Below, piece after piece: positions 1 through 10,894 of a stretch of DNA of 64,000 bases (position 1 is its first letter; every line of letters begins with the position of its first letter). The stretch lies in NCBI RefSeq assembly GCF_003086295.3, contig NC_092048.1, forward strand, positions 70,288,841-70,352,840, in the 5' to 3' direction. Source of the stretch: Arachis hypogaea. Taxonomy: Eukaryota; Streptophyta; Magnoliopsida; Fabales; Fabaceae. The position numbers were made by a program, and so were the translations under genes. Below the pieces are notes generated by a model, which saw only the letters and a program-made list of their open reading frames with translations, was not told the DNA's origin and did not search any database.

Positions 1-1130
1 CACAACCCTCAACCACCAAACCTTCAAGCACCACAGCCTCCACCCCCATGGAATCCTAATGTCTATACACCTTGCTACCAACCATATGAACCATCACCCC
101 CTCATACACCACCTCAATATCTACACCCACATAACACACCTTGCAACTTTATAACCTTTTTCCCAACCCTTGAACATTCTTCACCTCAATGTGAAGTTCT
201 CTAATCCTTGCCCCAAGAACAACAAGACCTTTAAGCATTCTTTCAAGAGCAAGAAGGGTTCCGAAAGAAGCAATGGGAGTTCATAGCTACTATAGCCGAA
301 GCGGTGAACCGCTTGACCTTACTACGCTCAAGCAATCAAGACATTCCCCTTGAAGAATGTGGAGGAGCAATGAAGGAGCATAGAGAGGAGGAGAACATGG
401 AGTCTCAAGAGAAAGAAGAAGAGCTAGGACAAGAATTGCAACAAGTGGAGAAAGGTAACACAAGTGAATCGAAAGAGGCGAATGGAGAATTGAGGGAGTT
501 TGATTAAGAAGTAGATTCTATTATCAATGATTTTTTGTCTGCCTTGGTCAACCCCCTCAACGATCTTGAGGAAGCTTTCCCCTTGGAGTTGGAGAGAGAA
601 AGGGAAGAGCTAGAAAAGAATGGTGAGGAAGAGGTAGAACCCAAGAAGTAGCGGTATTCATACAAGAGTCCAATAGGATGACTCCAATCCAAGGGCGAAT
701 TGAGTGGGTAACAATATCCTCAATGAACTTCATTAGCCCACATCAATTTGCTATCTTAGAAACTGATCATCAACTTAAGACCCTTCTTGGAATGTTGAAT
801 GTTGAAGGAGTGGATGTTGGTTGTCAAAGGAATTCAAGGCATAAATAGTGCAAGCTTCAATTAGAAGGATTCCAATATTAAATTTGGTGCTTCAAAGGTG
901 ATTTGGGAGGCTACCTATCCAAGTGCAAGAGCAAGAATCAACAAGGGGATGACCAAGAGACTAGAGTGTGAAATCTGGGTATAAGTTTCAACAATCAACA
1001 CTTGTGGATGCTAAGCACCAACTAGGAATTGCCTAAGAGTTTGACGCGCTTCATTTGGGATCCCGGAGGAGCTTTGAAGAGAAAACATGGGTGGCGACTC
1101 AAGGATGAGTGGAAGCACCAGCCACCTTGA
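1..1130 (+). pseudogene. E1 ORF1 remnant, function unknown
   Basis: I do not recognise the protein. The 5' end is outside the window. What remains reads as a proline/histidine/tyrosine-rich segment (about 1-240), a glutamate/lysine-rich coiled-coil-like segment (about 304-650), and a C-terminal block with tryptophans that ends in a basic KHQPP-type tail before TGA at 1128-1130. The same order and the same W-rich tail occur in ORF1 of B1, B2 and E2. In-frame stops (for example TAA at 505-507) and frameshifts make it non-functional. It occupies the gag position of the element, but no zinc knuckle or capsid motif is visible. Confidence 0.75.
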
Positions 1131-1181
1131 CAAAGGCTTCACTCAAAAAGTCCAACTTGAGGACTATAAACCAAAGTGCTA

Positions 1182-1199
1182 GGTGGGAGACACCCCACC
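1182..1199 (+). promoter_or_regulatory. Post-ORF1 hairpin (AGACAC loop)
   Basis: Stem GGTGGG / CCCACC with hexaloop AGACAC, 51 nt after the ORF1 stop and directly followed by ATGG. The donor-like ATG|GTAATA follows at 1201-1208. Equivalent hairpins occur at the same place in all A, B and E elements here. Confidence 0.75.
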
Positions 1200-1417
1200 A
1201 TGGTAATATCCTTCCAACCTTTCTTTCTTTTAGTTATGTTTATTGAATTTTGTCTCTTTGATTAGCTTAGTTTGAGTGAATTATAGGTCTAAATTAGTTG
1301 CATTTTATGTTTGATCATGTGTTCTTGAAGAATGAGATGTTTTGGGGTTGAAAAACCTTTGATTGATATCATGGTTGGTGCGTTAGAGGAATTAAAAGTG
1401 TTCCAGAAACAGAGCAT

Positions 1418-2436
1418 TGTGCGTGCGGACAGCCTTGTGCGTGCGCATGCAAGAGGCATTAAAAATGTTGCAGAAACAGAGCATTGTGCATGCGCATAGC
1501 CTTGTGCATACGCACGCAACCCCTAGTTTTCACCATCTGTGCATGCGGAAAGCCCTGTGCGTACGCACACATCATGATACACGCTCTGTTCACAGCGCTT
1601 GTGCGCGCGCAACCCCAGCATATTTTTTATTCAGTGCGTAGGCACATCCCACTGTGTGTACACACACATGATCATTTTACCCTGTTCTAAAAAAAAGTCC
1701 TCTGTGCGTGCGGACAGCCCTGTGTGCACGCACACGTAATAAAACCCTCTCTGCCAGCAGCGCTTGCACTGCTTGTGCGTATGAACGCCCCCAACTTTTG
1801 CTGCTGTGCGTACGCACACTCCCTTGTGCGTACGCACGAGTCGCATTCTCGGCAGTAATTTGAAAGCTGTCCTGTCGCACTTTACCCTTCCCCCCTTTCT
1901 TTCTTCCTTGTTGCTACACCCCCTATCCCAACCCAACCCCGCCCCACCCTTCCGACGACCACCTCCACTTCCGCCACTGGTGGCACCACCATCGTGCGTT
2001 GCAGCTTAATTCAAAGTGCAATTAAAAGTTTGCCCAAAACAGCACTCGTGCATACGCGCATACATGTGTGCGTACGCACACAAGGTGGAAAAGGGATGGT
2101 GTACATTTGCATAAGCATATGCAAATGCTCCCGGCAGAGAGACAATCAAGAAGTGTGCGTAACCACAATCTTGTGCGCACGCATAGTGGTTTTTTTTTTG
2201 GAAAAGGATCATGTGTGCGTGCGCACATTAGGGGTGCGTACGCACAGAGAGCAAAAAAGGCTCAGGTGCGCATGCACAGAGGGATGCAGGCACTCCCAAC
2301 AGAAGGGCTGTAAATGAGTTGGCATACGCATATACATGTGCGTATGCATAGGGTGTACGAAAAGGGTTGGTGTGCGTACGCACATGTTCGTGCGCACACA
2401 CATGGGGCAGAAAAGACTGAGATGCACATGCACAGA
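1418..2436 (+). repeat. Array of GTGCGTACGCAC palindromes (E1 spacer)
   Basis: Dozens of variants of TGTGCGTACGCACA, a perfect 14-bp palindrome (exact copy at 1805-1818), usually in pairs separated by about 5-20 bp. A C-rich tract at about 1870-1990 interrupts the array. The open frames through it (Cys/Val/Arg/Thr-rich) are products of the repeat and are not annotated as genes. Confidence 0.9.
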
Positions 2437-2495
2437 GTGTGAGTTTAAATTTCTTTCTCAGTTAGCAGTCCACAAAGGACCTTAAGTTGGCTATC

Positions 2496-2531
2496 TGGTG
2501 CACGAAATTTAAACTCACACAACTTAACCAG
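2496..2531 (-). repeat. LTR D, fragment 1 (3' terminus of the LTR)
   Basis: TGGTGCACG... on the plus strand is the 3' terminus of an A-type LTR in reverse. The LTR resumes at 22931 after element B1. ACCAG at 2527-2531 is the target duplication of B1 (second copy 22926-22930). Confidence 0.8.
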
Positions 2532-3970
2532 TGATGAGAGAACTTTTGCGTGGTCTAGAAATTTGCAGATAAATCCTCGTTGCAAGTATAGTTTCTAAAC
2601 CAACAAAAGTCCTTTCATACAAATGTTTTGGTTGTCACAAGTAACAAACCCCTAAATAAATTGATAACCGAAGTATTCAAACCTCGGGTCGTCTTCTCAA
2701 GGAAATGCAGGGAAGTATGTTCTTATTATTGGTTATGGAGATTGTAAATCAGGGTTTTGAAGATAAGGAACAAGTAATTTAAATTGCGATTTAAAATAAG
2801 TAAAAGACTGTAATTTAAATAAATAACTGTAAAACACACTTTTGGCAAGGTATGAGAAATTAGAAGTCCTATCCTAGTTATCCTTATCAATGATGATGAA
2901 AATTGAATCTTAATTCCACTCAATTAGTCTTTACTTAAAGTAAAGAAAGGTCAAGTGACTAATTAGTTTGATCTTCGAATCCTAGTTAATCCCTAAGGAA
3001 AGATTGGGATTATAGAAGTTTAGTTCAATTAGCAAAGATAACAATTATCAATCATGCTTGAGTTTGATAATTCCTGAGTTATTGATTTCTTAACCAAGAC
3101 CAAAAGGAGAAAAGTAAATCTACTAGAATAAAAATGTCTTCAAATGGGAATAACAATAATGTAAATAAAAGAAAGAAATAATAAACTGAAATACCTCAAA
3201 TAACATTAATTCAAAGAGTAATCTGTAACATAGAGGAATTCATAATTAAATTGAGAACATAATAAAAAGGAATACTGAACCTGATAAAAAGAGATAATCC
3301 TGAAAGCGCATAAAATCCTAAATCTAAATCCTAATCCCAAAGAGAGAGGAGAGAATTTCCCTCTCAAAACTAAATCTAAATCATGGAAAACTAACTAATT
3401 GGAGACTTTCTTTGAATGGATGCATTCCCCCACTTCATAACCTCTGGTCTATGCCTTCTGGACTTAGATTTGGGCCAAAAAGGGCTTCAGAATTCGCTAT
3501 GAGCGTTTTCTGCAATTTCTGGTGCGTCGCCTCTGTCACGCGTCCGTGTGGGTCACGCGGTCGCGTCATTCGAAGTTTTCCTTGTCATGCGGTCGCGTCA
3601 GTCATGCGGCCGCGTCAATGCCTTTTCGCGCTGGCATGCGGCCGCGTCGCCCATGCGATCGCGTGGCTGCCAGTTTCTTCAAAAACTCTGTTTTGTGCTT
3701 TCCTTCCATTTTTGTATATTTCCTTTCCATCCTTTAAGTCATTCCTGCCTTAGAAGATCTGAAACTACTCAACACACGAATCACGGCATCGAATGGAAAT
3801 AAAGGGTAATCAAAATAATTATTTTTAAGCATAGGAAACATGTTTTTCACATACATCACATAATAAGGAAGGGAAAGTAAAACCATGCAATTAATATGAA
3901 AAAGTTGGTGAAGGATTGAATAAATCACTCAGATTAAGAACAAAATATATCATAAAATATGGGTTTATCA
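2532..3970 (-). repeat. B1 3' LTR
   Basis: 1439 bp, matching 10895-12219 plus 22762-22925 and the B2 LTRs. It contains a CG-rich palindrome cluster (about 3536-3667, ACGCGGTCGCGT type). One repeat unit of roughly 48 bp seen in the 5' LTR (around 11970-12025) is missing here. Confidence 0.93.
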
Positions 3971-4008
3971 ACCTCCCCACACTTAAAAAATAGCATGTCC
4001 TCATGCTA
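3971..4008 (-). promoter_or_regulatory. B1 polypurine tract and RGGA hairpin
   Basis: On the minus strand a 7-bp hairpin TAGCATG-AGGA-CATGCTA (4008-3991) is followed by TTTAAGTGTGGGGAGGT (3987-3971) immediately before the 3' LTR. The purine run is the expected plus-strand primer. Confidence 0.85.
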
Positions 4009-5736
4009 AGTCCAAGATAAAGAGTAAGTTAAGGTTAAAGTGGTGGAATCTCATGCAATGCTATCTACTCTAAATGCAACTACCTACATGAATCACGCAA
4101 TTCTTAATTTTTATTCACTTGTATATAAAGCTTACATGTAGTTGAATTAATTCACATTCTCAAGGAGTCATATATATATATAGCCAAACCTTAGATAATG
4201 ATAAAGCACTTTTATAGTTGAGATGGGAGAGAAAAGCATTTTATAAACTTGCAAGACAATTAATAATTCAAGCAGAGATATATGTTAATGAGCTATTGAA
4301 CCCTCACTGAATTTTGTGTTTACTCTCTAGTCACTCAGTGTTTATTGGGTTAATCACTCTATTCTTCTTTTTATCCTTCCATTCTATAACTTTGTTCTTC
4401 ATCTAACCAATCAACAATTATAGAATATAGGCATACAAAAGTCATGAGGTCTTTAATTAAGGTTGTAATGGGGCCAAGGTAAAGGTAAGGGTATATGTAT
4501 AAGGCTAAGTGAGCTAATTAAGCGAATCCTTGATTAGTCTAAGATTTCACCTAACATACATACTTTGTAAAGCAAAACTTCTTTACCTATGTTCCCACTT
4601 TTTCCCACTTTTGATGTTACATGCTCATACTTTGACTTTTGTCCCATGTGCATTTATTTTGCATTTGGGGAATCCTTTTGTATCCCCTTTATTCAAATAC
4701 TGAAAAATAACATTTTTTTATTGCACATGGTAATTCAATTATTTGATTTTACATGAGCATGCTTTCCAAAATTTTTATTTGAATAATTTTATTCCTTTCA
4801 ACTTTTCTACCTTTTGTTTTTATCATCCATGTTCCCAATAGGTTTCCCACACTTAAACAATTACACATTTTCTATCTTAAGCTAACCAAGGATCTAACTT
4901 GGAATTTTTATTTTGTTTTTCTGCTTAAGGCTAGTATTGTGGCTTATAGAATAAGAGGGGATTTAAAGGCTCAAGGGGGCTAACAAGGGTGATGTAAAGG
5001 GTAGGCTAATTTGGGATAAGTGAGCTAAAATTAAACAATGGCCTCAATCACTCTCTTGGTATGTATTTCTATTCTATAATCGGACATATAGATTAAAACA
5101 AAGTAAAGAACATCAGAAAAAAAAGAAGGGCGGAACACACAGGAATAAAAATTATGGTTTGAATGTAACCATACAATTAAGCTCAAAACTCACAGGCTGT
5201 ATGTTCTCTAACTCAGAAATCATATATCAATTATGTATGTCATGCAAGTAAAATTAAAAGTTCCAATTATTCTCAATGTAAAATTTATTTTGAATGGCTT
5301 TAAAGTTTGTGTTTCTCCTTGATGAAATGTTGTTAACTAACTAACATATAATGCTATATATACAAGGTGTGGGTTGTTTCTATTATGTTCAAGTCTCTAG
5401 TTTACTTCCTTTTTATATTTTCAAATTAAACTAAGCTATCTTATGCTAAAAAGGGTAAACTATACTAATTAATCCACAATTTCTATAACTAATAAGTTAG
5501 AATTGCTACTAAACTAAATGGCTAAAAATGAACTGAAAATGCGAAATGCAGAAAATAGAGTATAAATACATGAAAATAGCAATGTATAAGTACTGGGAGA
5601 ATAAAAATAAAAATAAAGAGAAAAATACATAAAAATAGCAAAATAAAATGAAAGAGTCTGTAGTGGTCACCAAAAGAATACGCCAGAGATGGCCACCTCC
5701 CCACACTTAAAATGAAGCATCGTTCCTGATGCTCAC
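4009..5736 (-). other. B1 3' non-coding region with two further polypurine-like tracts
   Basis: No credible ORF; AT-rich. Reading the minus strand, a hairpin AGCATCA-GGAA-CGATGCT (5733-5716) precedes TTTTAAGTGTGGGGAGGT (5712-5695), and GTTTAAGTGTGGGAAAC lies at 4858-4842. With the terminal tract this makes three copies about 860 bp apart, the same layout as in B2. Confidence 0.7.
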
Positions 5737-7152
5737 TCAAGCAGGGTGTGAAGGGGTGTCATCACTGGAAGGGTGGGTAGCTGGAGTTTCTGTGGTGGTG
5801 GTCTGAAGATCTGCCTGCTGCAGAGGAGGTGCTGACTGGATAGGGATCTCTGGGTCTACAGCCTGAATCTGAGGCGGAGCCTCCTGATGTGATGCGGCCT
5901 GCTTTGTGCCTGCCTGTGCAACTTCACTCTGTGGATGGGTCTCTGCCTCGTGATCATCCGCCTCCTCCTCAGATGCCTCGGATGGTGTGTCAGGCTCGAA
6001 GCGGATGTCGCCAGATCGTATCATCAGCTTCAGGTGCTCATAGCGTCGCTTGTTGCGACGCTCCATCTGGTCAAGCCGTCGAAATAGGCGGTGCACTAGG
6101 TGACAGATGGGCTCTGAGGTAGGTGGAGGTGCAGTGGTGGTAGCAGGGGTAGCTGTGGAAGAAGAGGGGCCGGCAGATGGTGTGGCTGTCTCAGCAGTAG
6201 CAGTGAGGAATGGAGGTCTGTAGCCCAAAGCCAGAAAGTTCCTGTTGTGAGGGATAATCTTCTTGCATTCTGCAGCAAGTGGCTTCTCATCAGCATCCTC
6301 CCAAGGCACGTCAGCTCGACGGCCTAGCTGTGTAATCAGATAAGGAAAGGGAAGAGTGTCTCGGACGTGGACCCTGGTCATATAGTACCGGATAAAGCGT
6401 GGCAGGTACAGGTCCTTACCCTCCATCACACACCATAGGAGGTTGATCATAGTGCCAGGGACCTTTGTCTCATGGGTACTCGGCATGACATAATTGCTCA
6501 GGATCTGGTGCCATAGCTGAGCCTCATCATTTAAGTAAATCCGCTTGATTCCCTTTGGCATGGTGGTGTTCTGACCCATGATCCATGGAACGGTCGGGTC
6601 AAGGGCTATCCTGGCCTTGACTACATCCCAATCAAACTTCATGAAGCGCATATCCTCCTCAACTTTTTGATAACCATCCAGCTGATCAGATTTAGGCAGA
6701 AGTTTTAGAACATCCTCTATGGCCTCTTCAGTGACCAGAATCTGCTTCACTCTTAGGTTCAATGCATTTAGAGAAGTCTTGAAGTAATTGCAGTAGAATT
6801 CCCTTACCCAAGATGCATTGACCTCAGTCAGGTTTCTTTCTAGGAAGAACCAGCCTCTTTGTTTGATCTGATCAGAGGTGTATTACTGGAGTTCTTCTGG
6901 GATCTTCAGAGTCCTCTCCAGGTACAGGTTCCTGGAGGTTGCAAACGCCGGATACTTCAGCTCATAGTATCGATTTGCAAACTTTACTGGATCAGTAGCA
7001 GGGAGTAGCTGGTCGGCTTTCTCCCGCGGGGTAAAATTTTTCTCCCGCCAGGAGTCATCGTGCATGATATCCATGATGGACATAGCAGATTCTCCTCTTT
7101 TATGTTTGCCAGTAGTAGCCTTTGCTTTTCCTTTTCTTTGGCTGGCAGACAT
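5737..7152 (-). pseudogene. B1 ORF2, PF20167-like 'putative plant transposon protein'
   Basis: About 471 codons, open except for one TAA at 6885-6883. The start is the ATG right after the intron acceptor (MSASQRKGK). Domains: a basic N-terminus; a central domain with REFYCNYF and the signature STHETKVPG followed by LLWCVMEGKDL, which fits the PF20167 fold found in env-position ORFs of Athila-type elements (family knowledge); a basic RR/KR patch near residues 330-350; an acidic/Pro/Gln-rich tail. No transmembrane segment is obvious. B2 shares the same TAA, so the stop may be ancestral. The function of this family is unknown. Confidence 0.8.
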
Positions 7153-8052
7153 CCTGAAAGACAGAAAACCAGGATATAAAAAAAAAACAGGAAAACAAAT
7201 AGGCAAATAATCAAAAGAAACACAAAGTGGCAAAGGAGCAGTAGAAGAGAAGATTGAGTTAAGCAAATTTGCATTAAGGATTGTATAAGAGTTAGAATAC
7301 TGAGAAGAAAAATGTCACAATCCAAAATGTACTTCAGTTCAAGTTAATTAGAAAAAGTATCATCATGCCTTGATTAGAATGTTAAAAGAAAGTGAAAAAC
7401 CAGAAGAAATGTTTTGAAAGGTTAGGTTTGGTTAGAAACAAAAAATAGTTTAGGAAGTTAAAATTAGTGAGTTAGTAAAAAGTGGGTAAAGTAAGTGGCA
7501 TAATGATCATATTCCAAGTAACAAGCATTCACAAATAGAAGCTACAGGTAACTCATATCCAAACAAGGAAATTAAGTTGATGATGATTCAGATAGATATA
7601 GAAATAGCAAAAATTGGAATCTAAACATCAAAAATGCAGATTAAGAACCAGGAAATCAAAAAGAATAAGAAAGCTTGCCCTGGCATTCATGAATTGGTTT
7701 GGTAAAAGTAAAGTAAAGCAGAGTTTAAATAGCCAAAACCAAAACATGAATGAAAGTCAAAAATAGTTTATAAAAATTTGGGCAGCATTACGGCTGAAAT
7801 TGGATTATCCCGGAAAATAAACATCAATCAGAATAGTTCATATGAATGAAAACAGATTGCAATTAAAGAGTATGAACAAGAATGAACTTGAAGAACAGCA
7901 TATGAACATTATTAACATATAGCAACAGCAGAATTGCGAAAATTATAAAACAAGAAACACGAACAGCGCAATTAAATAGGCCTAAATCCACTAACCACAT
8001 CCTAGGCTACCTAACAACCAAAAATCCACTATAATATGCATAACTAACTAGC

Positions 8053-8560
8053 CTAAATATGAACATAAACAGAAAAATATGAATTAACTACGAATGGATA
8101 GAAGGGTGGCGTTCGGCAGAACCTGGTAGGCAAATTAAGGAGAGTGGGGCAGAGAGGTGGCTGGGGGACAATGGCGGTGGCGTCGGGCGCGGCGGAGGAG
8201 GGTGGCGACGGCGGCGGCGGTTGCTGTTTGGAGGCAGGGGCTTCGGGAAGGGCAATGGGGGTGGGGGGAGAGAGAGGGAAGGAAGGGAAGGGGGGTTTGG
8301 GTGGCGGATGGGGGCGCGGCGGTGACGGCGACGCGGTGGGGTGGTGATCGCGGAGGGGGGCAGTAGCGGTGGAGGGAGGAAGGAGAAGGAAGAAGAAGAA
8401 AGAAGGGGAAGGAGGAAGGGGGGTGGCGTGGCGACGGGGTCTGGGTGGTCGGCGGGGTGGCGGCGGTCGGTGATGGTGGCTGGGTGGTGGTTGGGTGGTT
8501 GGAGAAGAAGAGAGGAAGGAGAAGGGTTTGGGGGGGCACGAATGGTAGGGTTCGCGTGAC
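8053..8560 (-). other. GC-rich, proline-coding low-complexity tract inside the intron
   Basis: Sharp shift from AT-rich flanks to G-rich (plus strand). A minus-strand frame of 197 codons (8646-8053) is dominated by Pro, Ser, His and Arg, and an overlapping frame is also open, which is what a compositionally biased sequence gives. I do not treat it as a gene. It could be a captured host fragment or an expanded CCN/CCG repeat. Confidence 0.5.
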
Positions 8561-8581
8561 TGGGGGGTTATAAATTTGAAT

Positions 8582-8996
8582 CCACGCGATCGCGTGGGGC
8601 ACGCGGTCGCGTGTTTGGGCTGAAATGGTGGTTGACGCGATCGCATGGGACACGTGATCGCGTGGAATGGATTGGGGAGCGAATGACCCGATCGCCTGGG
8701 GCATGCAATCGCGTCACTGGAAATTGTGCTAAACGCATGATTCCAGCATCATTTCAGCGCAACTCTCTGTCTCCTTTTGGGGTGTTGTGCAATCCATGCG
8801 ACACGATCGCATCGCTCACGCTGTCGCGTGGGCATTTTGTGCAAAACGCACAATGGCCGCACGATTCCAGCCTAACTTTCTGGTCGTTGGATGTTTACGC
8901 CGACCTCCAGATCACGCAGCCGCGTGAATGACGCGGTTGCGTGGGAAGTGTTTTTCGCAACTTGACGCGATCGCATGAATGATGCGGTCGCGTCGC
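8582..8996 (-). repeat. Array of ACGCGATCGCGT palindromes (B1 intron)
   Basis: Variants of CACGCGATCGCGTG, with a perfect 16-bp palindrome at 8582-8597. Copies come in pairs (GATC and GGTC centres) with spacers of about 10-30 bp. The same motif occurs in the B LTRs (3536-3667, 11886-12077, 28517-28705, 34987-35177). Confidence 0.9.
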
Positions 8997-9145
8997 ACAC
9001 CCCTTTTTTTTGTGCAAAATGCATAATGCAATGCTAATATGAATGTTATGCATGATTCCAGGTTCAAGGAAGTAAAATAAAATAAAACTCAAAAATAAAC
9101 AAAACGGAATAAAATTAAAATTGAAAAAAGGAACGATCATACCAT

Positions 9146-9163
9146 GGTGGGTTGTCTCCCACC
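9146..9163 (-). promoter_or_regulatory. B1 post-ORF1 hairpin (AGACAA loop)
   Basis: GGTGGG-AGACAA-CCCACC on the minus strand, 49 nt after the ORF1 stop and abutting the ATG just upstream of the intron donor. Confidence 0.8.
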
Positions 9164-9212
9164 TAGCACTTTTAGTTAAAGTCCTTAAGTTGGACATTGG
9201 ATGAGCTTCCTG

Positions 9213-10778
9213 TTATGGTGGCTTGTGCTTAAATTCATCCAGAAATCTCCACCAACGCTTGGAATGCCAATAGCCTCCGGGGTCCCAAACTAGGCATGTA
9301 AAGCTTCTGAGCAGCTTCAAATAGATTCTCAGGCTCCCGGGGTGACGAGTGTCAGAATAGATTCCAAGATCCCAAACTTGGCTTTTAAATCTGCCTTCAT
9401 CTTGATCTATATTTTTCCATCCGGGGGGTTTAGAAATTAGATTCTCACCAGAATAACCAAACGTTTTCCAAGATCCATTTGATAGATCATGATGCCAATC
9501 CGTACACTTCGAGTCGAAGCGTGGAACCTTATTGAACCTTGTGCACCAGCTCTGAGTACGAGCCATTTCCCGTTTACTCTTAAAGCTGCAGAGAGCTCTA
9601 AGCTGGCCATCTGTTTCAAGCAAACCATATTCAAGTGGAAAAATAAAGCTAAAGGTTAAGGATTGTACCCACTTGAAGCTTGTATTGGGTGGTAATGGCC
9701 TTGGGATAGGTGGTTCCAGTGGTTCTGTGAGTTTTACTCCCTTGTGCTCTTCTGTGAAATTTTTCACTTCTTTGCAAGATTCTTCAAATGTATCCATGTC
9801 CTGATCAAAGCCTTCTATGTCTTCCTTGTCACTCAAGTCATAAATGAGAGGTTGGGAAAAATCTACCTCTGTATCATCTTCGTACTCGCTTGGGGAAGAT
9901 TCTTCGATCTCAGAGAATTCACTCACGGATGCAAGTTCATTACTAGAAGAACTGGACTTGTGACTATCATCATCAAGAGAATTTGCTTCTTGGGTTATTC
10001 CATCTAGTTCTTCATAAGAGACTTGCTTTGGGGGTTGTACACTATCCTCTTTAGCATCAATTGTAACAGCCTTGATAGAATTCTCCACAACTCTGGGTTC
10101 CCATGGAAGTTCAGTGTCTCCTAAGTCTTCAACCAACTCTTCTTCTTGTATAATGATAGCTTCCTCTGCTTGTTCTAGTACGAAGTCATGCTCTGTCTTG
10201 TCCACTGGAGTTTCTAATATCTCCTTCATGCTACGCCTTTCATTAGATTGCCCACATGGGGCTCTGGGAGGCCCTTAAATGTTCGAACGTCTAGAAGATA
10301 ATTGACTTATTGCTTGCTCTAGTTGATGAAGGGTTGTTTGAAGTTGATCTACTGTTCCTTTGAGGCAAACTTATGATTCTCAGGGTGATGGATTTGGACG
10401 TGGTACATTGGAAAGTGGTGGTGTTTGGGAGTAATTGGATTGGAATCGGGGTAAATGAGGATTATATGGTGGCGAATGGTAAAAAGGAGCTTGTGAGTGT
10501 GGTGGTTCAAGGTTGTGTTGAGAGGATGGCCTATAAGCATAGGGTGGGGCTTGTTGGTAACTACGAGGTTGTCCACCATGTCCATTGCCTTGGTATGCAT
10601 TGTAGAATGGTCTTTGTCCATGATATCTTGGAGGGTGTTGCTGCCAAAAGGGTTGATCAGATCCTCTTGGCTCCATCCATCTTTGATTGCTCTGACCTTG
10701 ATGCATATTCCTGTTATAACTTTCATTCCTTTCAACAATATTAGAACCAAACTCAAAGCGAGAGGGGTGAGAATTCAC
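9213..10778 (-). pseudogene. B1 ORF1, function unknown
   Basis: 522 codons in one frame. The start codon found as ATG in B2 (29813) is GTG here (10778-10776). In-frame TGA at 10382-10380 and TAA at 10373-10371 break it; the rest is open to the stop at 9213. Layout: an N-terminal Pro/Gln/His/Tyr-rich segment, a middle acidic segment (many Glu/Asp/Ser), then a C-terminal block with FKWVQSLTFSF and several Trp residues ending KHKPP. It sits where gag would be, but I recognise no gag, protease or zinc-knuckle motif. The same protein type is in B2 and, diverged, in E1 and E2. Confidence 0.8.
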
Positions 10779-10873
10779 AGTAGCTAATGAAGATAAAAGA
10801 AGAAAATAGAAACAAATAAACACGTAAAAGAAAAATATTTACAATAACCAATAATAAGGCACACGATTGCAAT

Positions 10874-10891
10874 TCCCTGGCAACGACGCCA
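10874..10891 (-). other. B1 primer binding site (tRNA-Asp type)
   Basis: The minus strand reads TGGCGTCGTTGCCAGGGA, two changes from TGGCGCCGTTGCCGGGGA, the complement of the 3' end of plant tRNA-Asp as I know it. It lies 3 nt from the 5' LTR. Confidence 0.85.
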
Positions 10892-10894
10892 TTT

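Larger units (their letters stand above)
1..2495 (+). mobile_element. E1: truncated non-autonomous LTR retrotransposon (internal part)
   Basis: Seen: the first 1.2 kb aligns in content and order with the internal region of E2 (54312-55577): a Pro/His/Tyr-rich then Glu/Lys-rich ORF1, a stop, a hairpin, then a GTGCGTACGCAC palindrome array. No LTR, primer site or pol gene is inside the window, so both ends are missing: the left end leaves the window and the right end stops at LTR D (2496). Inference: a member of the same family as E2, without its own polymerase. Confidence 0.8.
7154..9142 (-). other. Spliceosomal-type intron between ORF1 and ORF2 of B1
   Basis: Minus-strand donor ATG|GTATGATC at 9143/9142 and acceptor with a T-rich tract, TTTCAG|GATGTC at 7154/7153. 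In B2 the flanking bases are joined exactly (CCACCATG|GATGTCTG, junction 31447/31448) with no remnant and no target duplication. The 1989-bp segment holds AT-rich sequence (7154-8050), a GC-rich tract and a palindrome array. Confidence 0.9.

Noticed and set aside
1289..2433. Many overlapping open frames rich in Cys, Val, Arg, Thr in the E1 array (also 55750-56545)
   Set aside because: They arise on both strands from the GTGCGTACGCAC repeat and have no conserved start or neighbours.
8053..8646. 197-codon proline-rich frame on the minus strand
   Set aside because: Low complexity, overlapping alternative frames are also open, lies within the B1 intron and runs into the palindrome array.
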